Of a stretch of 64,000 bases of DNA, positions 1 to 13,827 are shown one piece after another (the first letter of the stretch is position 1; each line of letters begins with the position of its first letter). Position numbers and translations under genes: made by a program. This DNA is from Psoroptes ovis (lineage: Eukaryota; Arthropoda; Arachnida; Sarcoptiformes; Psoroptidae), in the NCBI GenBank assembly GCA_002943765.1, contig PQWQ01000015.1, positions 1,116,001 through 1,180,000 of the forward strand, in the 5' to 3' direction. The notes under the pieces were generated by a model that ran no database searches, had not been told where the DNA came from, and worked only from the letters and a program-made list of their open reading frames with translations.

Positions 1-3000
1 CCAAAAAAAAAAAAATTCCATTTACATTTGCATTCATTTTTTTTTTACATTTCATATCGTTTCATTCATTCATTCATTTTCTTTGGCTCTCTTTGACTCA
101 CTCACTACTTTTTTTTTGAAGCTAATTTGAAAGTTTTGACATTTATAATAATAATAATAATAAATACAATAAATTACTTATTTCGTTTATATTTATTGCA
201 TTTATATAATGTATAGTTTGTTATTTTTCAAAGAAAATATTTGTGAAAATATTCGCAAAAATTCTTCAAAAAACGAAGAAATTCCGAATGTCTGTGCATA
301 TTTATTTATATTTTCTCCTAAAAAATGTATGCAAAAAGATGCAAAATAACAACGAACTGACTGACTGATTGAAATGAAATGCAAAGAATAAAATGAATTC
401 AATTTTTTTTGTTTTGTTTCGAAAATGAGTTTCAAAACTCCAAATCCAATCAAAAATAACCAAACAAATAAATGAATTTGAATGAATAAATGAATCATTT
501 TCAATGATCGAAAGATATGATGGAATTTTTGAAAAAAAAAATTTAATGCATATTTCTTTATTTTTATCATTAGTATTATCATACGAAATTTGATCACATT
601 ATCATCATTTGAATTCTTGGTTTATCTAGTGCCAGCACAGTCATACATTCATCCATTCAGTCATTCATTCGTTCATCTGATCATTTGATCATCGTTTTCG
701 TTTTATTCTTGCTTTCGTTTCCATTCATTCATTCATTTATTCATCTGATTATTGATTATCTAATCCATATAGTTATAACAATAGAATGGAAATAATCATC
801 GAAAATAATAAATAAAAATCATTATTATTCTTATTATTATCATTATTCTTCTTATTGTTCATAAAAGAATTTTAAAATTTCAGAATTTTAAATTTGAAAA
901 TTCTTGAAAAATTTGAAATAAAAATTGAGAATAAAAATTCGTTTGTATTAATTCTCAAATGGGACTTGTCTATTATTATTGTTATTATTATTTTTTGCCA
1001 ATTTTTTTCAACCAAATTTTCGTCGTTCACTACCAATGGCGCTTAAAGGCACGCATACAATAATTTTTTTTTATTTTATTATCATTATTTTTTATGATTG
1101 TAATACATTCAAACAATGATAATAACATTGATAATAATAAGAAGAAATAACAAGGAATATAAAGGAGAATTTTTCTAATTTTAATAATTTTTATTATTCT
1201 TATTCTTATTATTTGATTTCTTGTTCAATACAATCGTCTATATGTCTCATCTATCAAATTCTATTCACATCTTTGCATACATGCATTTCTATGCATTCAG
1301 CTTTAATTCAATTCATTTTCTTTCAAATTTTTCTTTGTATTATTCATACAGAATTTATTTAATTCAAATCAAATGAAAGAAAGAAATAATGATTATGCAT
1401 GAGGACCCAGTTGTTATTTTTGCTACTGCTGCTATCGATGTTATGGCAGTGATGTTATTCATTTTCATTTCAAAATTTTTTCTTTTTCATTTTTCAATTT
1501 TAAAGTTTTAAATGTTCAATGAAGCGAATTCTGTGTTACGAATGCATATGCAGAATCGTATGTGTGTGCGTGTTTGTGATTGGCAACGAGGAACGATTGG
1601 AAATGAAATGAAATGAAAATGGGAAACGGGTATGGAAATTTCCGAAATTTACAAATGCAAAATAAATGAAATTTGAAAACAAAAGGGGAGAAATTAAATG
1701 AATGAATGAATTGAGTGAAATCTTTGAAAATTTTCAGAAAATTCATAATATCTTAGGAATGCTTTGAGAGATCCTAAAGAAATTATTCGATTAAAATTTC
1801 ACAGAATTCTCCCTATTTTCGAGAAACAAACAAATTCCGAATGAAAACAACAAGACCAGCAGCAGCATCAACAACAACATCATTCATTATTTAATTGAAG
1901 GGAAAAGGAATGGATGTGAATTGAGGGGAAAATTCAACGATTTGAATGCAAACAAACAAAAACTCACATACAGAATCATCAACAGAATATCAGCACAAAC
2001 ACACGCCAAAACCAAAGGGAATATTCTTTTGAATTCAAAAAAAAAAATAAAAAATAAAAATAATGAAAAAAATTCATTTCATTTCAAAAAATTTCATCCC
2101 AAAAACTAAAAAAATTGAAATGAAAATGAAATGACAAACACGCGCGCGCATTCATTGCATCATTTATTTGAAATGAAAAAAAAATGGGAATAATCAAAAA
2201 TGGAATAAATGAGAATGAAAATTTTACAAAATTTTGTAAAATTTTTCATTATTATTATCATTATATTCCATTGAATTCAGTGTTCAAAGCGAGAAAAATA
2301 TATAATCAAATATATATTCAGATTTTGTGCATCTGCGTTCATTCATTCATTCATTTTGCTCCATTTTACTTTCATTTTCATTTCATTTAAATTAATAAAA
2401 TTTTTAAATTTTAAAATTTTACATTTTCAAGTGTGCTGAAGATTGAAAAATAGGAGAGAATTAGGCATTTGCCACTACCATCCGAAAAAAAATGGTAATA
2501 TTTTGGCTTGAAACATCCTGTTTTTTTGTCGATTTTTATTTCTCAAATGTTTGATTTTGATTCACAAATGATGCTAAAATATAAATGTTGTTGGAACATA
2601 GACATGTATAATGAATGCAAATATATGAGAAATATATTCTAATCAAACGCATATATTCGTACACACATGCATAAAACGAAACAAAATAAAAATAAAACAT
2701 CTATTATATATCTGTACGATGTTATTAAGCAAATAAGTAAACATTGACAAGCAAACGGGCAAGAAGAATAAGAACAAAATGAAATTCTATGAGAATTAAA
2801 ATTTGAAAAACTTTGAATAATTTTACCAAAATGAGAATGGGATTCAAATATTTTGCTTTCGAAAAATTATTTCAAAGTATATAGCTGAAGATATTAAAAA
2901 ATTTTAAAATTTCAAAGCTGATTCATTATTCGTTTTTATTTCATGTATGAATCATATATGTGTACAATTATATATATGGATTCGCATTCGTATTCATTTG

Positions 3001-6000
3001 CTTATTTCCAATCAATGAATGAATTGCATATATTCGCTGATATATTTGCAAGATGGTGATGATTCTGGCGCTGATGATGATGGTGGTGATCAATGCATAC
3101 ACATTCATCGATATGCAAGTACCCGAACAAACAAACCAACGAATGCTCACACACACACACACACCAATCAATCCATCTCTATTCGGAATTGATGATGCAA
3201 AGCTTAAAAATTTTTTTCATTTCAATTTTTTTCCCGAAATTTTCATTTTATTTGAATTTAAAATAAATTAAAAAACAACAGCAGCAGCGACAGTGGAAAA
3301 CATCCAAATATTGGTTCCAAATAAGAAAAGATCCAAATGATGCCAATATCATCTGCAATGATGCCATTGAATATGAATAAATGGAAGGAAGAATGGAGAG
3401 AGAGAGGAGAAATGAAATTCAAAATTAAATTCCAAAATGGAAACAAGAAACATAAGAAATAAGAATAATAAGATGAAGAAGAAGAGCAGCAAATGAAAAA
3501 CTTTTCATTCGCTGAGAGCACACCATGTTCAATCGAAATTTTAATTTTTTCATTTTTTCATTTTGCCATTTCAATTTCTTCGAGTTTATTCAAGTTACAT
3601 ACACACACACCAACACAAAATAACATTTGTGCATATATATTTTGGGTATATAAATTATTGAAAAAATAAAATAAAATGAAATGAAATGAAATTCATGGAG
3701 GGAATACGCAGAGAGATAGAGGGGGCAAAGAGAAGATTGAGAGGGGGGATAGGGACAGAATCGATGCACAGATGAATACAGAGAGAGAATATTCTTGTTT
3801 GTTTTTTTGAAAATGGTTGGAAATTGCATTTCTCATTTTAAGAAAAAGAGAGGAAATTTTTTTTTCAATTTTGAATTAATTCAAAAGCATCGGTTACATC
3901 TTAATGTATTATTGCATTGTGAGTGTTTCATTATTTTTGTAATTTTTGTATTTCTGTCGCTGCTGTTGCATTTTACAACCCAGATGAATGTTGAGTTGTG
4001 GAACAAAAACAATAGTATTCATTGAATTCAAAGCTGGTTAAGAAACAAAAACTGAAACAAAAATTCGACATTTAGGAATTGTTTGAAATTGAAATTTTTT
4101 TTTCATTTAATTCTCCTTTTGTTTTTCTGTACGATTCTCTCATTTCTACCCAACGTTTTCCCCGATCTCTCGGATTGTCAAACGTAGAATTTCGTTTGTT
4201 TGTATTTACTAACGATTAGGGAAAAATGCAATAAGAATTCTTGGTTCATGGGACAAATGAATTAAGGGAGAAAAAACAAACATTTAAAAATTTATGAAAA
4301 ACAGGAGCGACATCCAAAAATCTTGAAGAAATTATTTTTGATAAAATTATTTTTAAATAAATGAAAAAACTCAGACTTTTAATGTAATAATGATTATAAT
4401 CATAATGACAATAATGAACGGAGAAACTTGAGCATATCGAGTACATTATCATTTCGTGCTTATTCTTTATTTCTCTTCAAGAAATTCTTAGTATTCTTAA
4501 ATAATTGCAAGAAAAAATAAGGAAAAACAAAGCTTGAAAATTAAAATTAATGAAACTTTTTTTTCAACAGAAAATTTTGATTTAATTCGTCTGGTACAAA
4601 ACAAATTGACAAATAAACAATAAGAAATAAACTTTTTCCACGACATTTTATTCAATATTTTTTCTTCTGCATTATCACATCGATATCATCATCATAATCA
4701 TTGATTAATTTGAAACTATTATTATCATTTGTTTGTTTGTTTGATTGTTTGTTTCAATCATACACTTTGTTTGGAAGAAATGTTAATGATAATGATGATG
4801 ATGATAGCGAAGACGATAATGTCCACTGTCCATTGCCTTGCTTGTCGATCGCTTTGTCTGTAATCGTCTGTAATTGTGAGTGTTTATAGTCATTTAATTA
4901 TTCTTAAAACGTTTTCATTTTTAGTTTTTCATTTCGTCAAGTTGTTTTAACCTGAAAATAATGACACTACCGAAAACATTACGAGGAGAGAGTCAAAAAA
5001 AGCAAAAATTGTCGACAAACAGAATGACAATACACACACAAAGAATCTCGATCAATCCAAATCACATTTGCGAGCAAATAAATTTTGAAAAAAAGAAGAA
5101 AAAATAAAAGTAATTTGATCTACAATCCAATTCGAATAGATTGAGTGTGTAAGTGTGTAAGTATGAATGAATGAATGACTATCAAATGAATTGAATGAAA
5201 ATGAGAACACAATGAAAGCTGAAATAAAATAAAAAACAATTGATCGATATTTGTTCATTGAATATTTTCCTTAAATGTCCAGTGTTTAATTTAGAATCGA
5301 AAGAATTTGGTGAAAATGAAATAAAAAATAAAAATTTCAGAATGCTCTCGAATATAAAACAAATGATTGAAAACTGTGTAATCATTAGCAGCTACGGCAG
5401 CATCAACACCGATTGCAGCAGCCAAACGCATTTATTTACACACAAAAACACTGTCTGAGCGAGCGAAGAGAGCGAATGAAGAATTATTAATCTATCTTGC
5501 TAAGTAAAAGATACTTTAATTCATCGCGCTAAAGACAATGATCATCATCATTACAAATGAATGAATGAACATAAGCATCATACATACAAACAAACAAATA
5601 ACAACAAACACATTGGTGATTGTTACCCAACAAGATGTTATTTTTCGCTTTGTTTTTGTGAAAAAAACATGTCACATACACACACACACAGAAAGACAAG
5701 TGAAAATAAATTAGAGTGCATAAATTAAGATAATGTTTCGATTTGAAAGTGGAGAAAACAAAGTGAAAATGAATTGGAATTATAATTTGTTTCATTATCA
5801 TTTGGATGCTTTCAAATCGAGACAAACAGAAAAGCAGGGTGAAAAAAATAGTGAAAAACAATGGTTTTCCAAAAAAAAATTGCCATAACATACACCAAAG
5901 GTGTATATTTGCAAATCATCAACGTTGACCATTGTTTTCATGTGTTTTACCATTTAATTTGTTTCCTTGAATTCAGATGATCATTTGAATGTGGAAGCGA

Positions 6001-8999
6001 AATTCAACCATTTTTTAATTCACATTTTCATACATTCCACCATTCATTCACCATCCGAAGATGTTTATTTATTTATCTGTTTTTTTGTTTCTACTTTGTA
6101 CAATATAAACAACCAAACACAACAACAATATCTCATGGGAAATATCAAGCGAACAACAAGCATCGCTTTTTGTTATTTATTTTCCTTTATTTTAAATAAA
6201 TGAATGAATAAATGTTTAAAAGATAATAATTTTGAATTGGAGAAATGTGAAAAACTTATGGAAATGGAAACTTATCGCCAATATGTGTTTCAATGTGTAT
6301 TTACGTGCAAAAATACACATCAATTACATTATTAAAGTGATTGTTGACAAATTATTTATTACATTGCAATTTGCACAAAAGAATCATCGTTGAACAATAA
6401 GTTGAAAAGCATTGGTAAAAGCACTGGTAAATATCAATGTGAATTGATGATAATCTTTGATGATTGAATATTTATTTCTCTCTCGTGCTGATTATTCACC
6501 AGTAATTTTCCCCTTTGACATCGAACAAATTATTATAATAATAATGGCGATGATCGAGAGCCAGGCACGCGTTCATCGGCACTCACACACGTACGCACAT
6601 TGCACGCGGTTGAACCCTAACCAAAATTTTCCGATACATTTTTTTTCGGTCTCTCTTTTTCTCATATTTCAATATTTTTTCGGGTTTTCGGAGAGAAAAA
6701 TTGAAAATTGTTTAAACCATAGATAAAGAGTTATCGATAGTCAGTCAGTTAGTTATATGTACATCAATCAAGATTTCAAATGTGTCAACAACATGTACCA
6801 TGATATACGTGTTGAAAAATGTTTGAAAATGATAATTATCGTCAAATAGATGTAATTTTCAATTTCTAAACTGTCGAAAAATTGAATCATCAATCGGATT
6901 TGAGCAAGTAAAACATCATTTGTTTGGAAATTTTCGGGAATTTTTAAAACAATTTTCAATTTTTAGTTTTTTTTTCAATTTTTATACTTTTTCAATTATC
7001 AAATATGTCCATAAATCATCAACAGATTCTCTGTTCTATTCCGTTCATTGTCATTGTCATCGATGATGATGATTAAACCACAACAACATCAAATGGTGAC
7101 ATTGAAAATGACCAAATAAAAAATACGAGGAAAATACGGGAAAAAAATGTGAAAATCTATCATAATCAACAACAAACAACAACATAATCACATATCGGGC
7201 AAAGAAAACGTTAATGGCTTTTTTTTTTGGTTAGAGTGAAAATGTTCATATTTATACCGAAATGAAATGACTGTAAAAGTGGCTAAAAACTGAATCCAAA
7301 GATGATAATACAATACAATCGGATATCGGAGTAAATCGTATATTGAAAATAGAAATATGTTTGACTGAACTTAACTAGACTAAAAAATGAAATATTTTTC
7401 GAATTTCATTTTTGAAAAAAAAATGAAAAAACATCATTTTCAAATATTTTCAATATTTCAATGGACACGTGACAATATAAACATTATTATTTATTTTATT
7501 TTTGGGTTGTTTTTGCTGTTATTTTAGGTGATCAATTTATTTTTTTGTTATTTTCAATTTACAATGGAAGAAATTGGGAAAAAATGAATTATGAAATTAC
7601 AATTCGACAATAGAAAACCATCATTTACACATTATTTACGTGTATTGTTGCTATGCATCTGAGAGCATATTTGAAGTTATGATTAATTTCAAAATGTAAT
7701 TTTCGTTTGATTTTGGTTTTTTTCTTTTTGAAAGTTTTTGAATTGTTTTTCAATTTTAAAATGATTCAAATTTTCAAATTTGAAATAAAATTCGAACGAT
7801 TCAGAATTTTATTTGTTTTTTAAGGCGGAATTCTTGATTCAATCAATTTAAATTACTTGAATTTAAATTTAAATGGTTTCATATTCAAATTCAATAATAT
7901 TGAATAAATTGAATAATATTGAATAACAAAATCAATTAATCAAATTAATTGAATTTTAAATTTGATCAAATTTTATTCAATGTATTCATGGAAATTTTAT
8001 TTCATAAAATTTTTGAATTTTATAATCATTAGCGAAACAACGATTGTATTCAAACACGACTTTGGTCATTGATTATCAATATGTGTGTGAGGAAAGAAAA
8101 TGAATGAATGGATAATTTCAAAGAAAAACGAAAAAAAGAATCAAACAATGACCAACCACCAACAACAGCAACAACGATAATAATTGAAATGATGGAAAAC
8201 AGATTTTTTTTTTTTGAAAATTTTTTCCATTTTTCATCATTATTATTATCATTATTTTCATTTTCATTGATAAAAATTTTCTGGAATTTTTTCCACTGCG
8301 TTTTGTCTATGATCAATAATAATGATTGGCCAATGAATATGAATATTATTGAACTATTGAATTATTTTTTGTAAGAATATTCTTATTTTTAGATAAAATA
8401 AATGAATGAAATGAAAAATTTTAATATGAAAAATTCATATTAAAATGATAACAAAACAAAATGGAAGCGGAGGAATATATTATGAATAAATGAAATTCCA
8501 TTGAATATCGTATCTTTCATAATTTTGCATCTAATATTTATCGGAAAGAGGGGGTGCTGTCCATTAATGAAATTAATGACATGTTCGCATAAACAAGCAA
8601 AAAATTAGAATTTCAAAATAAAAACAAAATGAGCGCCACACTGATAATGATGTCTGGTACATCATTATATTGACCATCATCGTTATCGTTGAATTATCGT
8701 TAAAAAATTATCGTCCAAAAAAAACTAATGGCAATAATAATCAACGATAATGATGAATGCTGTTTCATTGAAAATATATGTAATCAATATATAGCCATTG
8801 AATTGATCTGAAATTATTCCCAAAATATGTTTCTAAAGAATCAATTTTCAAATTTTAAAATTTTCAAAATTTCAAATTTTGAATATGGATTCATCCGAAA
8901 AATTGAAATGAAAACAAAAATGAAAAATGAAAAGTTTTATTTTTGGGTTCAAATTTTAAAATTTCAATTTTTTATTTTTCATTTTCCTAATTTCAACTG
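1..8999. other. AT-rich non-coding stretch with simple repeats
   Basis: No gene supported. The open frames here are made of TTCA/ATTC, AAT and CA repeats and encode low-complexity Phe/Ile/Asn/His strings without domain character. Visible structure: a purine-rich G-run tract at 3697-3762, an alternating CG tract at 2141-2149, CA runs near 3149-3165 and 5680-5690, a small G+C-richer patch at 6540-6625, a very AT-rich block at 7840-7990 and a perfect inverted repeat at 8418-8446. It could be intergenic or part of a long intron of an unseen gene. Confidence 0.6.
8418..8446. repeat. Perfect AT-rich inverted repeat
   Basis: Arms ATTTTAATATGAA and TTCATATTAAAAT (13 bp each) around a 3-nt AAA centre. 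Possible cruciform or a chance product of base composition. Confidence 0.88.
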
Positions 9000-9970
9000 A
9001 ATTTCGACGAGGTTTCAATTTCCACCCCAGCCACCAGCGCCATTAGCCGAGCATCAGTTTGTCATTTCCATTTCATCATTTCAATTTCAAACATTTTTTC
9101 CTCTGATTACAAAGCCGCGCTTGTGATTATTTGATTCATTTCTCTCTTATTGAAACTCAGGGGGCAAAAAAAACTTGCTATTTTTAAATTTTTTTTTTCA
9201 AAAATTTAAAAAAAAACATTTTAAAATTTAAGCGTATGTTCGTGAGTGCGTATGGAATCAAATGTTATCATCATGTTATTTTAAGGGATAAACAACAACA
9301 TCGGCAACGACAAACATTAAACATGGTCCAAAAAAATTATTATTAGTACTTTCAAACGGCAAATACTCTTTAATTTAAAGCTTTTATTTTAAATTTCAAA
9401 AAAAAAATTTAAAAATTTAGCAGGGAATGGATAAAAAAGATGGAAAAAGTAGTAATTTGAATCAATTTAAATCAATTTAAAATTTTTCCTTTTTTTTGAA
9501 AAATTTTAAAATTTTTAAAATTTAAAATTATACAACACAGACACAGATCAGATACAGTGAGTGATGTATGTGATGTGACGCATAAAACATTTTTCCCATC
9601 TTATCCCATTCGTGGCAGCAAATAAGTTTTCCGAAAATATGTTTTTCAGTCAACTTGCTGAATCCATTTTTGTATTTTTGTCTGAAATATTTCATTTCAT
9701 TCTCATTTAATTCTCGAGTCATTACGCATATAATACAAATACGAATGTACTCATAGGAATCATTATACGTTTGTTTTTTTTTTCTTTTTTTTGCTCTTTG
9801 ACATACGAATCAAATGAATCATATATCAAGCACCAATATATGAACAATGAACTAATCATCGAAATTTTCGAGAATTTTTGGAAAAATTTCGAAAAATTCA
9901 AATGAATCAGATATCAATACATTGATATATACGTTCGCCATGTGCTTGAAGTTAATTTAAGTGTGCATAT

Positions 9971-9980
9971 GCGCCCTCTA
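9971..9980 (-). promoter_or_regulatory. CTCF-like core motif
   Basis: On the minus strand TAGAGGGCGC, a full match to the 3' half of the animal CTCF consensus; GCGC occurs again 16 bp to the right in AGATAGCGC. Motif match only. Confidence 0.3.
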
Positions 9981-10988
9981 AAAGCAGATAGCGCTTAGAT
10001 GTTTATGACTTTCAAAGAATAATATCAATCAATTATTCCAATGAAACAAAACTAACGAACGAACGACAAGCAGCATTATTCAAAATAGTAAAGATTCTCA
10101 GATAAAGATTTCTTCAAAAAAAAAGAGATATGCATGCAAGCATCCATTCTTTCATTTCAGATGCATTCTTTCAATCAGACAAAGGAACTTGCTCATTTGA
10201 TTTTTTAAATTTAATTTTTTGAATTCATTTTCATAAGAAATTGATTCCTCTTTCTCTAGCTCTCTTGTCTCACATCAATCAGCCATTAGCATCATCATCA
10301 TTGCTATATTGTTCAGTGCTCATTTTATTCATTTCATTTTTATTATTTTGCAATTTAAAATTAGAGAGGAGGATTAAAATTATTGCCAGAAAGATAGGAC
10401 AACGACGAATAACGGCAATTCACCATTATTCACAACAGCCATTTTGGGTCCTTAATTTCAAATTTTAAATTTTTTCCATTTTTATTTTCGATGAAACGAA
10501 ATTCAAAATTTTCTAGCGGAATAAATAAATAAATAGACAAAATAAGTGATTAAGAGAGGGGTGAACAGAGAATGAAAATTATTGAATAATAATCACAATA
10601 ATATTTAAAATAATAATATTGATGAAATAATGGATGCGCGCGCGCCATTGACCTGACTGATCACTACCATCAATGATAATAGCTTGACAATATTTAAAAT
10701 AAGGAATGGAATCCAAGGATCCGATGATCCTCTTGAGCATCTTGCGAGAGAAAGAAATAGAAATGAGTAGAAAATAAATGAATGAATGAATATAATGCTA
10801 ATAATGACAATAACAATGATATATATTTTCATTTCCATTTTTTTAATGGTAATCAATGATGCTCATGATGGTGGTACTGATGGTGGCGGCATCCATCTTG
10901 AAACACAGAGGGCGAATGGGGCATGATTTGCACATATTTTGCCATTTCACTAAATTTTTAGAGGGGATTTCGATTTTTAATGGTGTCC

Positions 10989-11007
10989 CACACACACACA
11001 CACACAC
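10989..11007. repeat. (CA)n microsatellite
   Basis: Nineteen uninterrupted bases of CA followed by an imperfect CTCACACC extension. Confidence 0.95.
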
Positions 11008-13807
11008 TCACACCATTCATTGGGCTAAAATGGTGGCAAAAATGGTTGATCAGCCGAGAAATAAAATTTCGATTTTAAATTTTTTTTTTCAAAATTTTCA
11101 TAAATTTAAATTTGTTTCATTAAAAAAACTGTAAGTGGAATAATAATAAAATACAACAAAGTCTATGTATATTGGGTACAGAGGAGCATGAATGAATGAA
11201 CCAATAAATGAATGGATGTATAATCAAAAAAGTATCGACTTGGCAATTGAATGTATAATGATCACAATTTTAGGACGTAGCATCCACAACAGCAGCAGCA
11301 GCAGCGACCAACGGAGTGAACCAACCAAACAAGCGAACCAAGGAACCGATTTGAGACAATGGTTATTATTGTTTCGGGTAGTTGAAAAATAGAAAAAAAA
11401 ATTGAAACAAAATTTCAACCCAAAAATTGAAATGAAACGAAATGAAACCGGATAAATTTTTTTTAAACAAAAAAATTGAAAAAAAACGCCACATTTCCAT
11501 TATGATTATTCACATTCATTGATTCGTTGATTCATTCAAAAGGAGAGAGATGGAGAGCCAGTTGGTTAGTTAGTCTTGTTGGTTGTGTGTGTATGCACAT
11601 CATCATCATCATCGTTCATTCATTGAATTGAATAATAACAGCCATTATTCAATGAGAAATATAAACGAAAAGAAGATGATGAAAATGAAAAAAATTTCCA
11701 ACAAACAAAACGAAAAAATTTTGAAAAAAAAATTCAAAATTTCAAAAAAATTTTAAAATGGAAAATGTTATTATTATTATTATTATTATTAAATTTAATA
11801 ACAAATGAAATTTTGAAAAATAAAACAAAATACAACAGCGACGAATGCATACACAGCCACTCAGTCAAAAAAAAAGACTTAATAGAATTAAAATTGTTTC
11901 AAATATTATGATTATTATGTTCAAATTTATAATAATAATGATATTAATGATAATAATAATAATAATCCATTCAAAAGCATTTATTCAATAATGATAATAA
12001 TAACATGGAATATGAATGTTTCAGTGTGTGTGTGAATTGACATATCAGAGAATGGAATCGGATGAAATGGAAAATAAATGAAAGTTTTCATTTTTTGGAA
12101 CAAAAAAAAAAAATTTTGGACAATTTTTCAATCGTCAATGTGAATAATGTCATCAATGTCGATGATGATGACTATGATTATAATGTTTACTAATGTTAAA
12201 ATTTTGGAAATTTAAAAAAAATTGAAATTTTTGAAAAATTTTGAAAATTTCAAAATGAATTTCATAGGGTTTCTCTTCTTTTTTTTGTTTAGTTTAGTTA
12301 GGGTTCAACAATTTTCAATTTTTTTAATGATGTTTTGCATCAATAAACAACACGAATATTATTGATTCCATTAGTGAATCAAAGAATTAGAAACAGATGA
12401 TGAAATTGATGCACGAATATTTTTTTTCATCATTTCGTTAAAGTGAAAATGTTAATGATATTCGCCATTTTTTCCTAATTATGTTTGCATAGTTAGGGTG
12501 CATGTTGGTGTATGCGTATTCATTTGCATTTGCATTTGGCTGTCTAGTTATATAACAATAATAGCGACAACAACGGTCTTGGGTACCTATTTTTCATTAT
12601 ATTTATATTTCATTATAACAATGTGAAAACGTCAAATTCATTGTGATTCATTATGTGCTTGATTATTATTACTGCTATTATTATAGTTGTTCGATGTGTA
12701 GAGTAAATAGTGAAGAGTAAAGAGTAAAATGGAGTGAAGAAAAAAAAGGGTAAAATGATGGAAAATGAAAATTTTTCATCCAGGAATATAATGAAATGAA
12801 ATGAATGGGTAAAATGAATGAATGAAGGAGTAACCAAACATTATTATGGGGCTGAACCCGTATTATATTCTATTTTTTTTCGATGTAATGAGTTAGACAT
12901 GAACATCAGTATATAGTAACTTGGAACCGAAATTTTCCATATAATGAAATGATGATGATAATGATGAAAGAGTTTAATTCATTCAAAATGAGAAATTTTG
13001 TAATTATAATGTAATGATAAAGAATAGAAGAAACATAATTTTCTTCATTTAAAATTCAATTTTAAATTATAATTTCACTTCGTTTTGTTTGTTTATTTAA
13101 TTTGATAAATCACAGCTTCGAAAGCATCGTAATGTTAAAAATGTTTACGATATTTGCATATATTCAAAATTACTCAGTCAAATGGCAGAATTTTTTACGA
13201 ATTGAACATTGATTGGATTAATCAATGCAATTTTCAGCCTCAAGTGAATGACTCTCTAATAAGCAAACAAACAAATAAAACAAAAATTTTGAATGCCACA
13301 AGGGTTCTCTTCGGAATCGGAATTGGCAGTTTTTTCATTTGGCAGCAGCCAAATAATAATGCTGAAATTGAATGTCAAAATAGAAAAAAAATTGATATTC
13401 ATTCTCTAATGATTGTGTGTTTGGTGAATTCATTTATTTATTTTATTCATTTTTTCATTAATTTAGGCATTTTTCTTTATGATATTCTGTCACATTGATC
13501 GTACATTGGAGAAATGCAAATTTTTTGCACCATAAGTGACCATAAGAATGATGGCACTGATAATGATAATAATGAATAGTGTTTGGAACAATCAAATTCA
13601 TTAAATACAAAGAATGAGAAGAATAACGGGAAAAAAACATCAATTTGACAGAATAAGAATAGGAAGAATATTTTTTCTTTGGAATATTCATCTTTAATTC
13701 AATTCTATTTCTATTCACAATCACAATTTTATTATCATTTAAAACATCAAGATGCTTGCAAATAATAATAATAATGATAATCAAGCGTGTGTACAATGAA
13801 TGAACGT

Positions 13808-13827
13808 AAATAAATAAATAAATAAAT
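13808..13827. repeat. (AATA)n tetranucleotide repeat
   Basis: Perfect AAAT/AATA repeat of about five units followed by degenerate copies to 13855. Confidence 0.9.
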
